In this document: in pieces, positions 8,438-15,004 of the stretch
Layout of the letters: each line of letters opens with the position of its first letter
Position numbering within the stretch: the stretch's first letter is position 1
Source: Ferroplasmaceae archaeon UBA567
GTDB taxonomy: Archaea > Thermoplasmatota > Thermoplasmata > Thermoplasmatales > Thermoplasmataceae
Assembly (NCBI GenBank): GCA_002505185.1
Contig: DAUP01000115.1
Location: 1-30,920 of the forward strand
Direction: 5' to 3'
DNA: 30,920 bases
Program-made: the position numbers and the translations under genes
The notes under the pieces: generated by a model
Database searches by the model: none
What the model was told of the DNA's origin: nothing
What the model saw: only the letters and a program-made list of their open reading frames with translations

Positions 8438-8700
8438 TGTATTTTCTTTTAACAAGTATGTACAGATGTAATGAAATAAAAGAAATTAGGATCCGTTATA
8501 TGGATGATACGGACAGGGAACTAACCGCTGAAGAAATCACTGAAGTGTGCAAGAATTCGAACGAAAATCAGGATTCAATCGAAAGGGTTCTCAAGAAAAA
8601 AGAACAAAAGGAAGTGAGATATGTGGAAATAAATCCAAAAAAATACAAAACACTCATGAATGACGAGGGTACGGTTCTTAAGCCAATGCCACCCTACTAG
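8437..8700 (+). CDS. small hypothetical protein coupled to fap7
   Basis: This 87-residue ORF begins in the TAATG overlap with the fap7 stop; a second ATG at 8458 would give 80 residues beginning MYRCNEIKEIR. I do not recognise the family. The sequence is charged and mostly helical in character, with no membrane segment. There is a short beta-like start (IKEIRIRYMDD), an acidic middle (ELTAEEITEVC), a basic stretch (RVLKKKEQKEVRYV) and a proline-rich end (KPMPPY). Position as the last gene of the hel308-trm5-uppS-tiaS-fap7 cluster hints at a translation-related role, but this is inference only. Overlap geometry and codon use like the neighbours support it as a real gene. Confidence 0.7.
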   Translation: MYFLLTSMYRCNEIKEIRIRYMDDTDRELTAEEITEVCKNSNENQDSIERVLKKKEQKEVRYVEINPKKYKTLMNDEGTVLKPMPPY

Positions 8701-8745
8701 TTTTAAAATTCTTAATTTTCCTAACCACATTATCTACAGGAGATA

Positions 8746-8892
8746 TTATTTATCAAGTTTTTTCTTTAAGTCGTTTATTTCAGTCTGAATGGATTTATCC
8801 ATAGGATTTTTTCTTGCTTTCTGCTCAAGTTCCTCAATCTTCATTTCAATGCTTTTTTTCTTTCTATTTAAATCTCTTTTTCCAAGCCCCAT
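8746..8892 (-). CDS. 48-residue charged microprotein
   Basis: A reverse-strand ORF runs from ATG at 8892 to TAA at 8746, encoding 48 residues that begin MGLGKRDLNRKKKSIEMK. It is lysine- and glutamate-rich: 15 basic and 9 acidic residues. The pattern suggests two amphipathic helices (roughly 14-29 and 32-47) separated by an Asn-Pro turn. A TATA-like TTTTTATACA at 8911-8920 is about 24 bases upstream, as for the leaderless genes here. I do not recognise a family. It could be a nucleic-acid- or ribosome-associated helical hairpin, but that is a guess. It lies between two convergent units, 46 bases from the gene ending at 8700 and upstream of nothing else on its strand. Confidence 0.6.
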   Translation of the reverse strand: MGLGKRDLNRKKKSIEMKIEELEQKARKNPMDKSIQTEINDLKKKLDK

Positions 8893-8910
8893 TATTTATG
8901 ATATTAACAT

Positions 8911-8920
8911 TGTATAAAAA
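8911..8920 (-). promoter_or_regulatory. TATA-box promoter of the 48-residue microprotein gene
   Basis: On the reverse strand this reads TTTTTATACA, with its centre about 24 bases upstream of the ATG at 8892. The spacing is the same as for other leaderless genes in the window. Confidence 0.5.
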
Positions 8921-8965
8921 TATTGATTAAAATTAACTTTAGATTTTAAAATTAATAAAATAACG

Positions 8966-8972
8966 AAAAAAA
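8966..8972 (-). terminator. T-run terminator after the ferredoxin oxidoreductase operon
   Basis: The minus strand has an uninterrupted run of seven T residues 7-13 bases after the stop codon at 8979, followed by further T-rich sequence. Archaeal RNA polymerase commonly terminates at such U-tracts without a hairpin. Confidence 0.4.
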
Positions 8973-8978
8973 CAGATT

Positions 8979-9836
8979 TTAATAAAATTCTTCCAGGTCA
9001 GATTCTGTTAATTTATAGGGTGCTGTATCTTTTAGGTTGTATGCTGATAGTGTTTCATCTGCATCTTCATAAACAGGCGCATCAACATCATACAATATGC
9101 CTATGGGTATGGAATGTGGTTCATCTCCCCATTCAGATGCATGTTTAAATGCTTCAAAGAAATCCTTTCTATTGTTGTCTTTCAGTTCATATGTGTTTTT
9201 CCTGAAGAAATCATAACCTTCTATCTTGTTATATGTAACACATGGACTAAACACATCAATGAATGAAAAACCCTTATGCTGTATGGCTGCTTTTAATATT
9301 TCCGTCAGCTGTTTTATATCGCCAGAGAGTCCCCTTGCCACAAATGTTGCGCCCGCTGTCAAAGCATAATGCAGAGGATTGAAAGGCGGTTCAATATTCC
9401 CATCCGGTGTGCTTTTGGTGATTCTTCCTATTGGTGTTGTGGGCGAAGCCTGCCCAGTTGTCAGTCCGAAGACCTGGTTATCAGATACCATATAGGTCAT
9501 ATCCACGTTTCTTTTGGCTGCATGATAGAAATGCTGTGTTCCCTCAAAGAAACCGTCACCATCTCCACCATAGGCTATAACAGTCAATTTTTTGTTTGCC
9601 CATTTTATGCCCTCAGCAACTGGAAGCGATCTTCCGTGCAGCCCATGAAATCCATATGTGTTGATGTATTCAGGCATATTACTGGAACATCCTATTCCTG
9701 ATGAAATCACAGTATTTTCGGGTTTTATGTCAAGTTCAGACAAGGCCATTGTAATTGCCCTCAACTGCGAGAAATTCCCGCAGCCCGGGCACCAGTCAGG
9801 AACTACTTTCCCTTTATATTCAGTTACAGGTATCAT
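8979..9836 (-). CDS. korB: 2-oxoacid:ferredoxin oxidoreductase, beta subunit
   Basis: The 285-residue thiamine-diphosphate subunit works with the product of the upstream gene to decarboxylate 2-oxoacids oxidatively to acyl-CoA while reducing ferredoxin. Seen: CPGCG at 16-20, C50 in SSGIGCS and C199 in FSPCVTYN, the four cysteines that hold the single [4Fe-4S] cluster in two-subunit archaeal enzymes. The ThDP/magnesium motif is GDGDGFFEG from 91, with DNQVFGLTTGQ from 119. No ferredoxin-like 2x[4Fe-4S] domain is present, as expected for the Sulfolobus-type enzyme. It starts 2 bases after the alpha-subunit stop, behind the Shine-Dalgarno motif GGAGG, so the two are one operon. Substrate (pyruvate or 2-oxoglutarate, or both) is not decided by sequence; the symbol is provisional. 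Confidence 0.93.
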   Translation of the reverse strand: MIPVTEYKGKVVPDWCPGCGNFSQLRAITMALSELDIKPENTVISSGIGCSSNMPEYINTYGFHGLHGRSLPVAEGIKWANKKLTVIAYGGDGDGFFEGTQHFYHAAKRNVDMTYMVSDNQVFGLTTGQASPTTPIGRITKSTPDGNIEPPFNPLHYALTAGATFVARGLSGDIKQLTEILKAAIQHKGFSFIDVFSPCVTYNKIEGYDFFRKNTYELKDNNRKDFFEAFKHASEWGDEPHSIPIGILYDVDAPVYEDADETLSAYNLKDTAPYKLTESDLEEFY

Positions 9837-9838
9837 TT

Positions 9839-11587
9839 TTATTCCTCCACTCTAATTTTCTTTCCAAATATCATTTCTTCCACTGCCAAAGCCAAATCCA
9901 CAGGGAAAAATGCCTCACCGTCATATTTTCCAAGGAACTGGGTTTCAACAAGGAATTCCTTTCTTATAAGTCCATTCAACTGCCCTGAATAGTTGTTTTC
10001 AACTACTATTATTTTCTTCTTCCCGGCCAGCAACTTTCCTATGTCATGATTCATCGGGAATACATGATTTATTTCTATTGCACCGATTTTCGTGCCATTC
10101 TTCCTCATGCAGTCAATGGCTTCTTCTACGGCACCTCTGGTTGATCCCCACTGGATAATTACATATTCCGCATCCTCCATCCTGTATGTTGGCGTAGGCG
10201 GCAATTCTTTTATATATGCATTAAGCTTTTTCATCCTCTTTTCCATGGATAGCTTTCTCTGTGTTGGGTCAGTTATGGCGTCGCTTACTACTGCACCATA
10301 TTCATTGTGTTCATCTGAATCTTCATTGTGCATTAAACCGGGCTGGCCGGGAAATGCTCTCTTGGAGACTCCGTTTTCCGTGAATTCATATCTCTTGTAA
10401 TCCGGTTCATTGTCCTTAGCCAGAAGTCCTCTGTCAATCTTGTATGAAAGGTCGAAATCAACAGTTTCATCATGTTCAGCCAGATACAAATCAGTAACAA
10501 CGAACACAGGAAGCTGGAATCTTTCTGCAAGATTGAACGCCTCCTTTGTGAGATCAAATGCCTCCTTAACGGTTCCTGGAGCCAGGACTATCCTGGGCAT
10601 ATCTCCCTGTCCTGCTCCTAAAATCTGATTAAGGTCTCCCTGTTCTGTTTTTGTTGGAAGCCCTGTTGATGGGCCAGGTCTCTGAGCTTCGTATATGACC
10701 AGTGGTACTTCGGTCATTGCAGAAAGACCAACTCCCTCAGTCATCAGTGCAAAACCTCCTCCGGAAGAGCCTGTTGCGGCCCTTACTCCAGCATAATTGG
10801 CACCTATTGCTGCGTTTATTGCACTTATTTCATCCTCAGTCAGCTTCAGGAAAACATGGTATTTTTTGCCATGTGTGGCTATGAACTGCAGAAAAGATGA
10901 TGCAGGGGTCATTGGATATGCAAAATACATCTGCATGCCTGCATTTATGGCACCCAGTGCAGCCGCATCTCCACCCCCTATTGTATATAATTTCCTGTCA
11001 AATGTCTTGAGCTTTCTGTACACCTCATAATTCTGAAGATAGTATTCATACCCTTCCTTTGCTGCGTTTATATTGGACTCCACAAGTTTTCCCTTTTTGT
11101 TGAATACTTTTTCTATAATGGCGGAAAATTCGTTGAAATCAAGTCCGAGAGATGCAATAACAGCTCCAAGTGCCACAGTGTTTTTCAATAATGGATTGGC
11201 ATCATATTTCATTGCGATATCCCTCAATGGGACAGGGCAATATTTTACCTCTTCATATTTCTTAAAATTTTTTATGGTTCCCGGGTCATATATCGCTATT
11301 CCAGTAAGGGGAGATGCTCCCCCCTCATTTATATTTCTGTTTGTATGCCTTTCCAGTGCATCAGCATTCAGTGCAACAAGAACATCTAAGCCGCTTCCCT
11401 GATTCTTAACTTTTTCATCTGAAGCCCTTATCTGATACCAGCCTTCTCCTCCTCTTATAAGGCTCTGATAGTAATTATAAGTGCTAATGTATAAGCCGCT
11501 TCTTGAAAATGTTTTTTCCAAAGTTAAACCGGCGGACTGCACTCCATCTCCGGCTGCTCCTCCTATTCTTACAATTATTTCATCCAT
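9839..11587 (-). CDS. korA: 2-oxoacid:ferredoxin oxidoreductase, fused gamma-alpha subunit
   Basis: The protein is 582 residues when started at the ATG at 11587. A longer in-frame version starting at 11728 would add 47 residues with no family resemblance and would include the TATA box at 11611-11620, so it is rejected. The N-terminal gamma domain opens IIVRIGGAAGDGVQSAG and holds SLIRGGEGWYQ. The alpha domain begins near 200 (YTIGGGDAAALGAINAG) and carries YPMTPAS at 224-230, the variant of the YPITP motif that faces the 2-oxoacid. GSSGGGFALMTEG and PLVIYEAQRPGPSTGLPT are also typical. The gamma-alpha fusion is the Sulfolobus-type two-subunit architecture. It is divergent from a MarR-type regulator that may control it. 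Confidence 0.93.
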   Translation of the reverse strand: MDEIIVRIGGAAGDGVQSAGLTLEKTFSRSGLYISTYNYYQSLIRGGEGWYQIRASDEKVKNQGSGLDVLVALNADALERHTNRNINEGGASPLTGIAIYDPGTIKNFKKYEEVKYCPVPLRDIAMKYDANPLLKNTVALGAVIASLGLDFNEFSAIIEKVFNKKGKLVESNINAAKEGYEYYLQNYEVYRKLKTFDRKLYTIGGGDAAALGAINAGMQMYFAYPMTPASSFLQFIATHGKKYHVFLKLTEDEISAINAAIGANYAGVRAATGSSGGGFALMTEGVGLSAMTEVPLVIYEAQRPGPSTGLPTKTEQGDLNQILGAGQGDMPRIVLAPGTVKEAFDLTKEAFNLAERFQLPVFVVTDLYLAEHDETVDFDLSYKIDRGLLAKDNEPDYKRYEFTENGVSKRAFPGQPGLMHNEDSDEHNEYGAVVSDAITDPTQRKLSMEKRMKKLNAYIKELPPTPTYRMEDAEYVIIQWGSTRGAVEEAIDCMRKNGTKIGAIEINHVFPMNHDIGKLLAGKKKIIVVENNYSGQLNGLIRKEFLVETQFLGKYDGEAFFPVDLALAVEEMIFGKKIRVEE

Positions 11588-11810
11588 GTCCCTGCTATTT
11601 AGAAGTGCCGTATAAATTTTTTTATGAAAACGGAAATTAAAATTAGTCTTTTGTCGAAAAATAGTAAATTTTTGAAAATGCAAAATGATAAAACACATTG
11701 AACATTCGGATTCATGAAAGAGAAACATTTAACAATAAATGATTTAATAACTAATTATTTAGCTTATAGAAATCATAAAATACCTTTATATTATTAAACT
11801 AATGATATAA
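11588..11810. promoter_or_regulatory. divergent promoter region between the oxidoreductase operon and marR
   Basis: This 223-base gap holds TATA elements for both directions. For korA, TTTATA on the minus strand at 11611-11616 is 27 bases from its start. For marR, CTTTATATT at 11784-11792 is about 23 bases from its start. An imperfect inverted repeat, AATAA/TTATT separated by 4 bases, lies at 11746-11759, just upstream of the marR TATA box. It could be an operator but is weak in such AT-rich DNA. Confidence 0.5.
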
Positions 11811-12239
11811 ATGAACAAAATCAGCGGTTACGATGTCTGGAAAGAATTCCTTAGAACCTGGAAAACCTGGTACAGGGCTTCAGAAAAAAATCTTATTTCA
11901 ATGGGTGTATCCACAGTTGAATACAGAATACTGAAAAATTTAACAGAAAGGGGCACCCTTCCCATGATTGAATTAGCAAATATAAATATGGTAACTCAGG
12001 GGTGGATTACTGGAGTTATAGATAAACTGGAGGAATCATCATATGTAAGGCGTGAAAGGAGCGAAACCGACCGCAGAGTAATCAATATAAATATCACACC
12101 AAAGGGGAAATCGTTCTTTAAGAAAATTGAAACGCTGCATCTGAAATTTATTGATTATACATTAAGAAATTTTACCGACGAAGAAAAATATAATATATTG
12201 AATTTCCTTAAAAAGATAGAGACAAATGTTGAATCATGA
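11811..12239 (+). CDS. MarR-family winged-helix transcriptional regulator
   Basis: The 142-residue protein has the MarR layout. An N-terminal dimerisation helix is followed by the winged helix-turn-helix: VEYRILKNLTERGTLPMIEL, the recognition region NMVTQGWITGVIDKLEESSYV, and the wing RRERSETDRRVININITPKG. A C-terminal helical part ending in NILNFLKKIE completes the dimer interface. Members are usually repressors released by small aromatic ligands or oxidative signals. The ligand is unknown here. It is divergent from the ferredoxin oxidoreductase operon and 38 bases upstream of a membrane protease gene, so one or both may be targets; this is inferred from position only. A TATA box about 23 bases upstream implies a leaderless mRNA. 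Confidence 0.9.
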   Translation: MNKISGYDVWKEFLRTWKTWYRASEKNLISMGVSTVEYRILKNLTERGTLPMIELANINMVTQGWITGVIDKLEESSYVRRERSETDRRVININITPKGKSFFKKIETLHLKFIDYTLRNFTDEEKYNILNFLKKIETNVES

Positions 12240-12277
12240 AAACAGGGCATGAAAAAGATTATTATTAATGTTTAACT

Positions 12278-13849
12278 ATGAGTTTATCCATGAGTTATAA
12301 TGAAATATTTCTGATAATACTTATCGTACTTTCCTGGACAATAATAATTATATCGCTGGCACCGGAAATTAACAAAACAAAACATTTTTCCACACTTGGT
12401 CCGGCCTTGATGATTAAATCTACAAAAAATGTGGGAATTCTTGATTCTATTGCAAAACGTCTTCCGGCAAAATTCATAGGAAAAATTTCAACTATACTGG
12501 TGATTTTTGGTGGTCTGCTGGCATTTGGAATGCTTTTATATGAAGCTATTTTGCTGACAATAATACATATTCCCACAAGTGCCGCACCGCCGTTGAATGA
12601 ATACCTTGCCCTGCCTTTAATTAACCCATTCATACCACTGGGATATGGAACTGCAAGCCTCGTTTTTGCTGTTGTGATTCATGAGATGTTCCACGGAATT
12701 GTGGCCAGAAAGCAGGGTATAAAAGTAAACAGCGTAGGTGGCCTGTTTTTTATTATACCCATCGGAGCTTTTGTGGAGCCAGATGAAAAGGAAATCATGG
12801 CAGCGGATCCTGTAGTAAGAAGGAGGATTGTTGCAGCAGGTCCGGGAATTAATCTCATAATAGCTGCCATTTGCATAGCCTTACTTGTCTTTGTTATGAT
12901 GCCGGTTTCGGCTCCATTGCATAATGGAATATATGTTGAGAATTCCACCACACTGTACAGTGGGCATGCAATACCAAAGGGCGTGGAAATCACGTCATAC
13001 GGCAACTTAACCGGTAAACAGCTTAATAACCTGGGAACAACATCCATGATTACTCCGGGCATGGCAAACGTTACATTGTTTAATGGCAAAACAGAAAGTA
13101 TTCAAAGTGTTCCCACGGGAGTTGCCATAATGGATCTAATTTCAGGGTGTCCGGCTGAAAACGCACATGTCCCTGCCAATTCTATAATATACAACATTAG
13201 CGATGCTGCAGGAAGCCATGTAATATACAACATAAATACCCTCGGAAATGTTCTTGATAATATTAAACCTGGAACACAGATAAATATGACTGTAATAACA
13301 TTCAAGGGGGGAGAAACTTTCAAGACCTATTCTATGCACACCGTTTCAACATATGGCTATTATGCAAAGCACGATCCTACGGCAAACAGGGCCAGTTATA
13401 AGAATGAAAGTTTTATAGGCGTCCAGATAGGTTACTCAGGCATTGGATATGCATCCATTGACAGTATGCATAGCTTAGTTTTTGGAGGCCAGATAACAGG
13501 ACCCGGGTTTTATGAAACTCTTGGGCTCCCCCTTCTTGGTCTTTCACCAATACCAGGGTCTCTCGCCCACATGTTTTCAACACCTTTCAATTCATATATA
13601 TTCTTTGGAATAGCCAACACCCTTTACTGGATATTCTGGATAGATTTCCTTCTGGGAATTATGAATGCACTGCCATTATCCATACTGGATGGCGGGCAGT
13701 TCTTTAAGGATACTTTGAACATAGCATCCAGGAAGGAGAGATTAAAATTCCTGAGGGACGAGAACAATGTTAAGAAGATATACTATGCAATAGGCATATT
13801 CGTATTCATGCTTTTGATGTACATTATAATAGCGCCAAGGGTAATATAA
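12278..13849 (+). CDS. site-2-protease (M50) family membrane metalloprotease
   Basis: The 523-residue polytopic membrane protein has an N-terminal membrane helix (about 8-26), two further helices around 70-95, and the zinc motif HEMFH (H135, E136, H139) inside a hydrophobic segment (VFAVVIHEMFHGIVARKQG). The third zinc ligand motif, NALPLSILDGG, has N463, P466 and D471 in a C-terminal membrane segment, as in S2P/RseP proteins. Between them, roughly residues 205-400, is a long soluble PDZ-like region. Such enzymes cut membrane-bound substrates, often to release transcription regulators. The substrate is unknown. A nearby second ATG (12290) would shorten it by four residues. The preceding marR gene ends 38 bases upstream and may be co-transcribed. 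Confidence 0.9.
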   Translation: MSLSMSYNEIFLIILIVLSWTIIIISLAPEINKTKHFSTLGPALMIKSTKNVGILDSIAKRLPAKFIGKISTILVIFGGLLAFGMLLYEAILLTIIHIPTSAAPPLNEYLALPLINPFIPLGYGTASLVFAVVIHEMFHGIVARKQGIKVNSVGGLFFIIPIGAFVEPDEKEIMAADPVVRRRIVAAGPGINLIIAAICIALLVFVMMPVSAPLHNGIYVENSTTLYSGHAIPKGVEITSYGNLTGKQLNNLGTTSMITPGMANVTLFNGKTESIQSVPTGVAIMDLISGCPAENAHVPANSIIYNISDAAGSHVIYNINTLGNVLDNIKPGTQINMTVITFKGGETFKTYSMHTVSTYGYYAKHDPTANRASYKNESFIGVQIGYSGIGYASIDSMHSLVFGGQITGPGFYETLGLPLLGLSPIPGSLAHMFSTPFNSYIFFGIANTLYWIFWIDFLLGIMNALPLSILDGGQFFKDTLNIASRKERLKFLRDENNVKKIYYAIGIFVFMLLMYIIIAPRVI

Positions 13850-13888
13850 TATTCAATATGTGGCATAATAAGCCCAACTTTGAATTTA

Positions 13889-14503
13889 TCAGAAATTCTT
13901 TATAAATTTTTTAACGTTATTAAAAAATATATCAGGTTTTTCCAGCTGAATGCAATGCCCGGCACCATCTATTTTAACAAAAGTCGAAGAGGGTATAAGA
14001 TCATGATACTTTATTCCGTGATCCACTGGTACAACGTTGTCTTTCCCTCCCCAGAGAATTAGCACGGGCCTGTCTATACGGTTCATTTCATTGAGAATGC
14101 GATCAACACCAAGTCCTCCAATTATTATTACTGAATTTATTAATTCTGGATAGTCAATAATACTTTTTAAAGCCGTACCGGCAGAGATCGAGGGTCCTAC
14201 AATGTTTATTGATGAAAGATACAGCTTTTCGGCAAAATCCCCGATAAAGGACGCACCCTTTGAGGGGGATGATCCAAAATTATAACTGTCATTTGATTCT
14301 GACTTGCCAAATCCGGGATAGTCGGGTGCATAGACATTGAAACCCCACTGGCCGATTTTCCGCAATGCATCTATACCAGCCCATGATGCTGAAGTCTGCC
14401 TTGAATCGTGAAGAAGAATGAAATTACGCATGTTCCCCCGTTCATATGAAAGATAATAAATTGATTTTCCACCTATGCATATTTTATTTTCCTTTACTTC
14501 CAT
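13889..14503 (-). CDS. alpha/beta-fold hydrolase
   Basis: The 204-residue protein has an alpha/beta hydrolase core. An early strand, NFILLHDSRQ, has HD where many relatives have the HG oxyanion motif. YAPDYPGFGKSE follows. The nucleophile elbow GPSISAG is at 103-109 (S105), and the acid is in LILWGGKDNVVP (D155). The catalytic histidine is H183 in GAGHCIQLE. It is shorter than common members (about 250-300) because the cap domain is reduced. Substrate is unknown: esterase, lipase-like or peptidase activity are all possible. A TATA-like element around 14540-14548 suggests its own promoter. It converges on the protease gene with a 39-base gap and has no co-directional neighbour nearby. Confidence 0.87.
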   Translation of the reverse strand: MEVKENKICIGGKSIYYLSYERGNMRNFILLHDSRQTSASWAGIDALRKIGQWGFNVYAPDYPGFGKSESNDSYNFGSSPSKGASFIGDFAEKLYLSSINIVGPSISAGTALKSIIDYPELINSVIIIGGLGVDRILNEMNRIDRPVLILWGGKDNVVPVDHGIKYHDLIPSSTFVKIDGAGHCIQLEKPDIFFNNVKKFIKNF

Positions 14504-14551
14504 AACCCATAATTTAACAATAGTTCTAAAAACATTCGGATTTTATAAATA

Positions 14552-14770
14552 GAAAATAAACGACTGAAATGGTGCTCGCTACCTGTGGAGTACATGGAAT
14601 TTAAGCCTGATGGAGATAATATCTCTGCACTCGAAGGATGTAATACAAGTCCCTATGCAAGTGTAAGTTCTGTCAGTGAAACATGCAGCATCTGTGCATT
14701 GGCAGGAGGCAGCTTATCTGTATTGTGGCATGTAATCTACTTTAATTTTTTGGATCATAAGCATTCTTAA
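14552..14770 (+). pseudogene. probable tail remnant of a TnpB-type transposon protein
   Basis: An open frame of about 70 codons reads WCSLPVEYMEFKPDGDNIS, then SSVSETCSICALAGGSL, and ends at a TAA at 14768-14770. The style (LPVEYMEFKP, a serine-rich spacer, then a SE-x-CSICALAGGS ending) resembles the variable C-terminal tail seen after the zinc ribbon in many archaeal TnpB proteins. No RuvC or zinc-ribbon motif precedes it, so only a scrap remains. There is no Shine-Dalgarno site or convincing promoter. This is recognition by style and needs a database comparison; it could also be a chance ORF. Confidence 0.35.
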
Positions 14771-14874
14771 GTCCATATGGTATTGCTTTCAGATTTTATA
14801 TAACAATGGGCAATCTGTATCTTAGCTCTGGCGTATATTCTTAATTCATCCAATCGTCCATAGTTTACACCTTT
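14767..14874 (-). pseudogene. unidentified reverse-strand gene fragment
   Basis: A reverse-strand frame with no start codon, bounded by stops, reads GRLDELRIYARAKIQIAHCY and further residues to a TAA at 14767. The composition looks like real protein, and it may be the C-terminal scrap of a transposase, but I cannot name the family. It abuts the end of the TnpB-like scrap on the other strand, consistent with layered decayed insertions. Confidence 0.25.
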
Positions 14875-15004
14875 CTATATGATTTTATTATACTGTTCCC
14901 TATGATGATTTTTGCCCAGGCAAATAAAAATTTTCATCTTCACCATTACAGAAGACATTTTATTTTCAGTTAAGTTAAAATAAGAGCAATCATTAGATAA
15001 ATCC

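Larger units (their letters stand above)
14504..15004. other. 501-base stretch without an intact gene
   Basis: Between the hydrolase and rqcH there is no complete gene that I can support. It contains the hydrolase promoter, a plus-strand peptide resembling the variable tail of TnpB proteins (14552-14770), and a minus-strand fragment (14767-14874). Weak AT-rich sequence lies before rqcH (GTTAAAATAAG near 14974-14984 may be its TATA box). It looks like decayed insertion-sequence DNA. Confidence 0.6.

Noticed and set aside
11588..11728. 47-residue N-terminal extension of the oxidoreductase alpha subunit
   Set aside because: It includes the TATA element at 11611-11620 and has no family similarity; IIVRIGGAAGDG should be near the start.
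13880..14062. 60-codon plus-strand frame after the membrane protease
   Set aside because: It is the antisense of the alpha/beta hydrolase C-terminal region and has no promoter or family resemblance.
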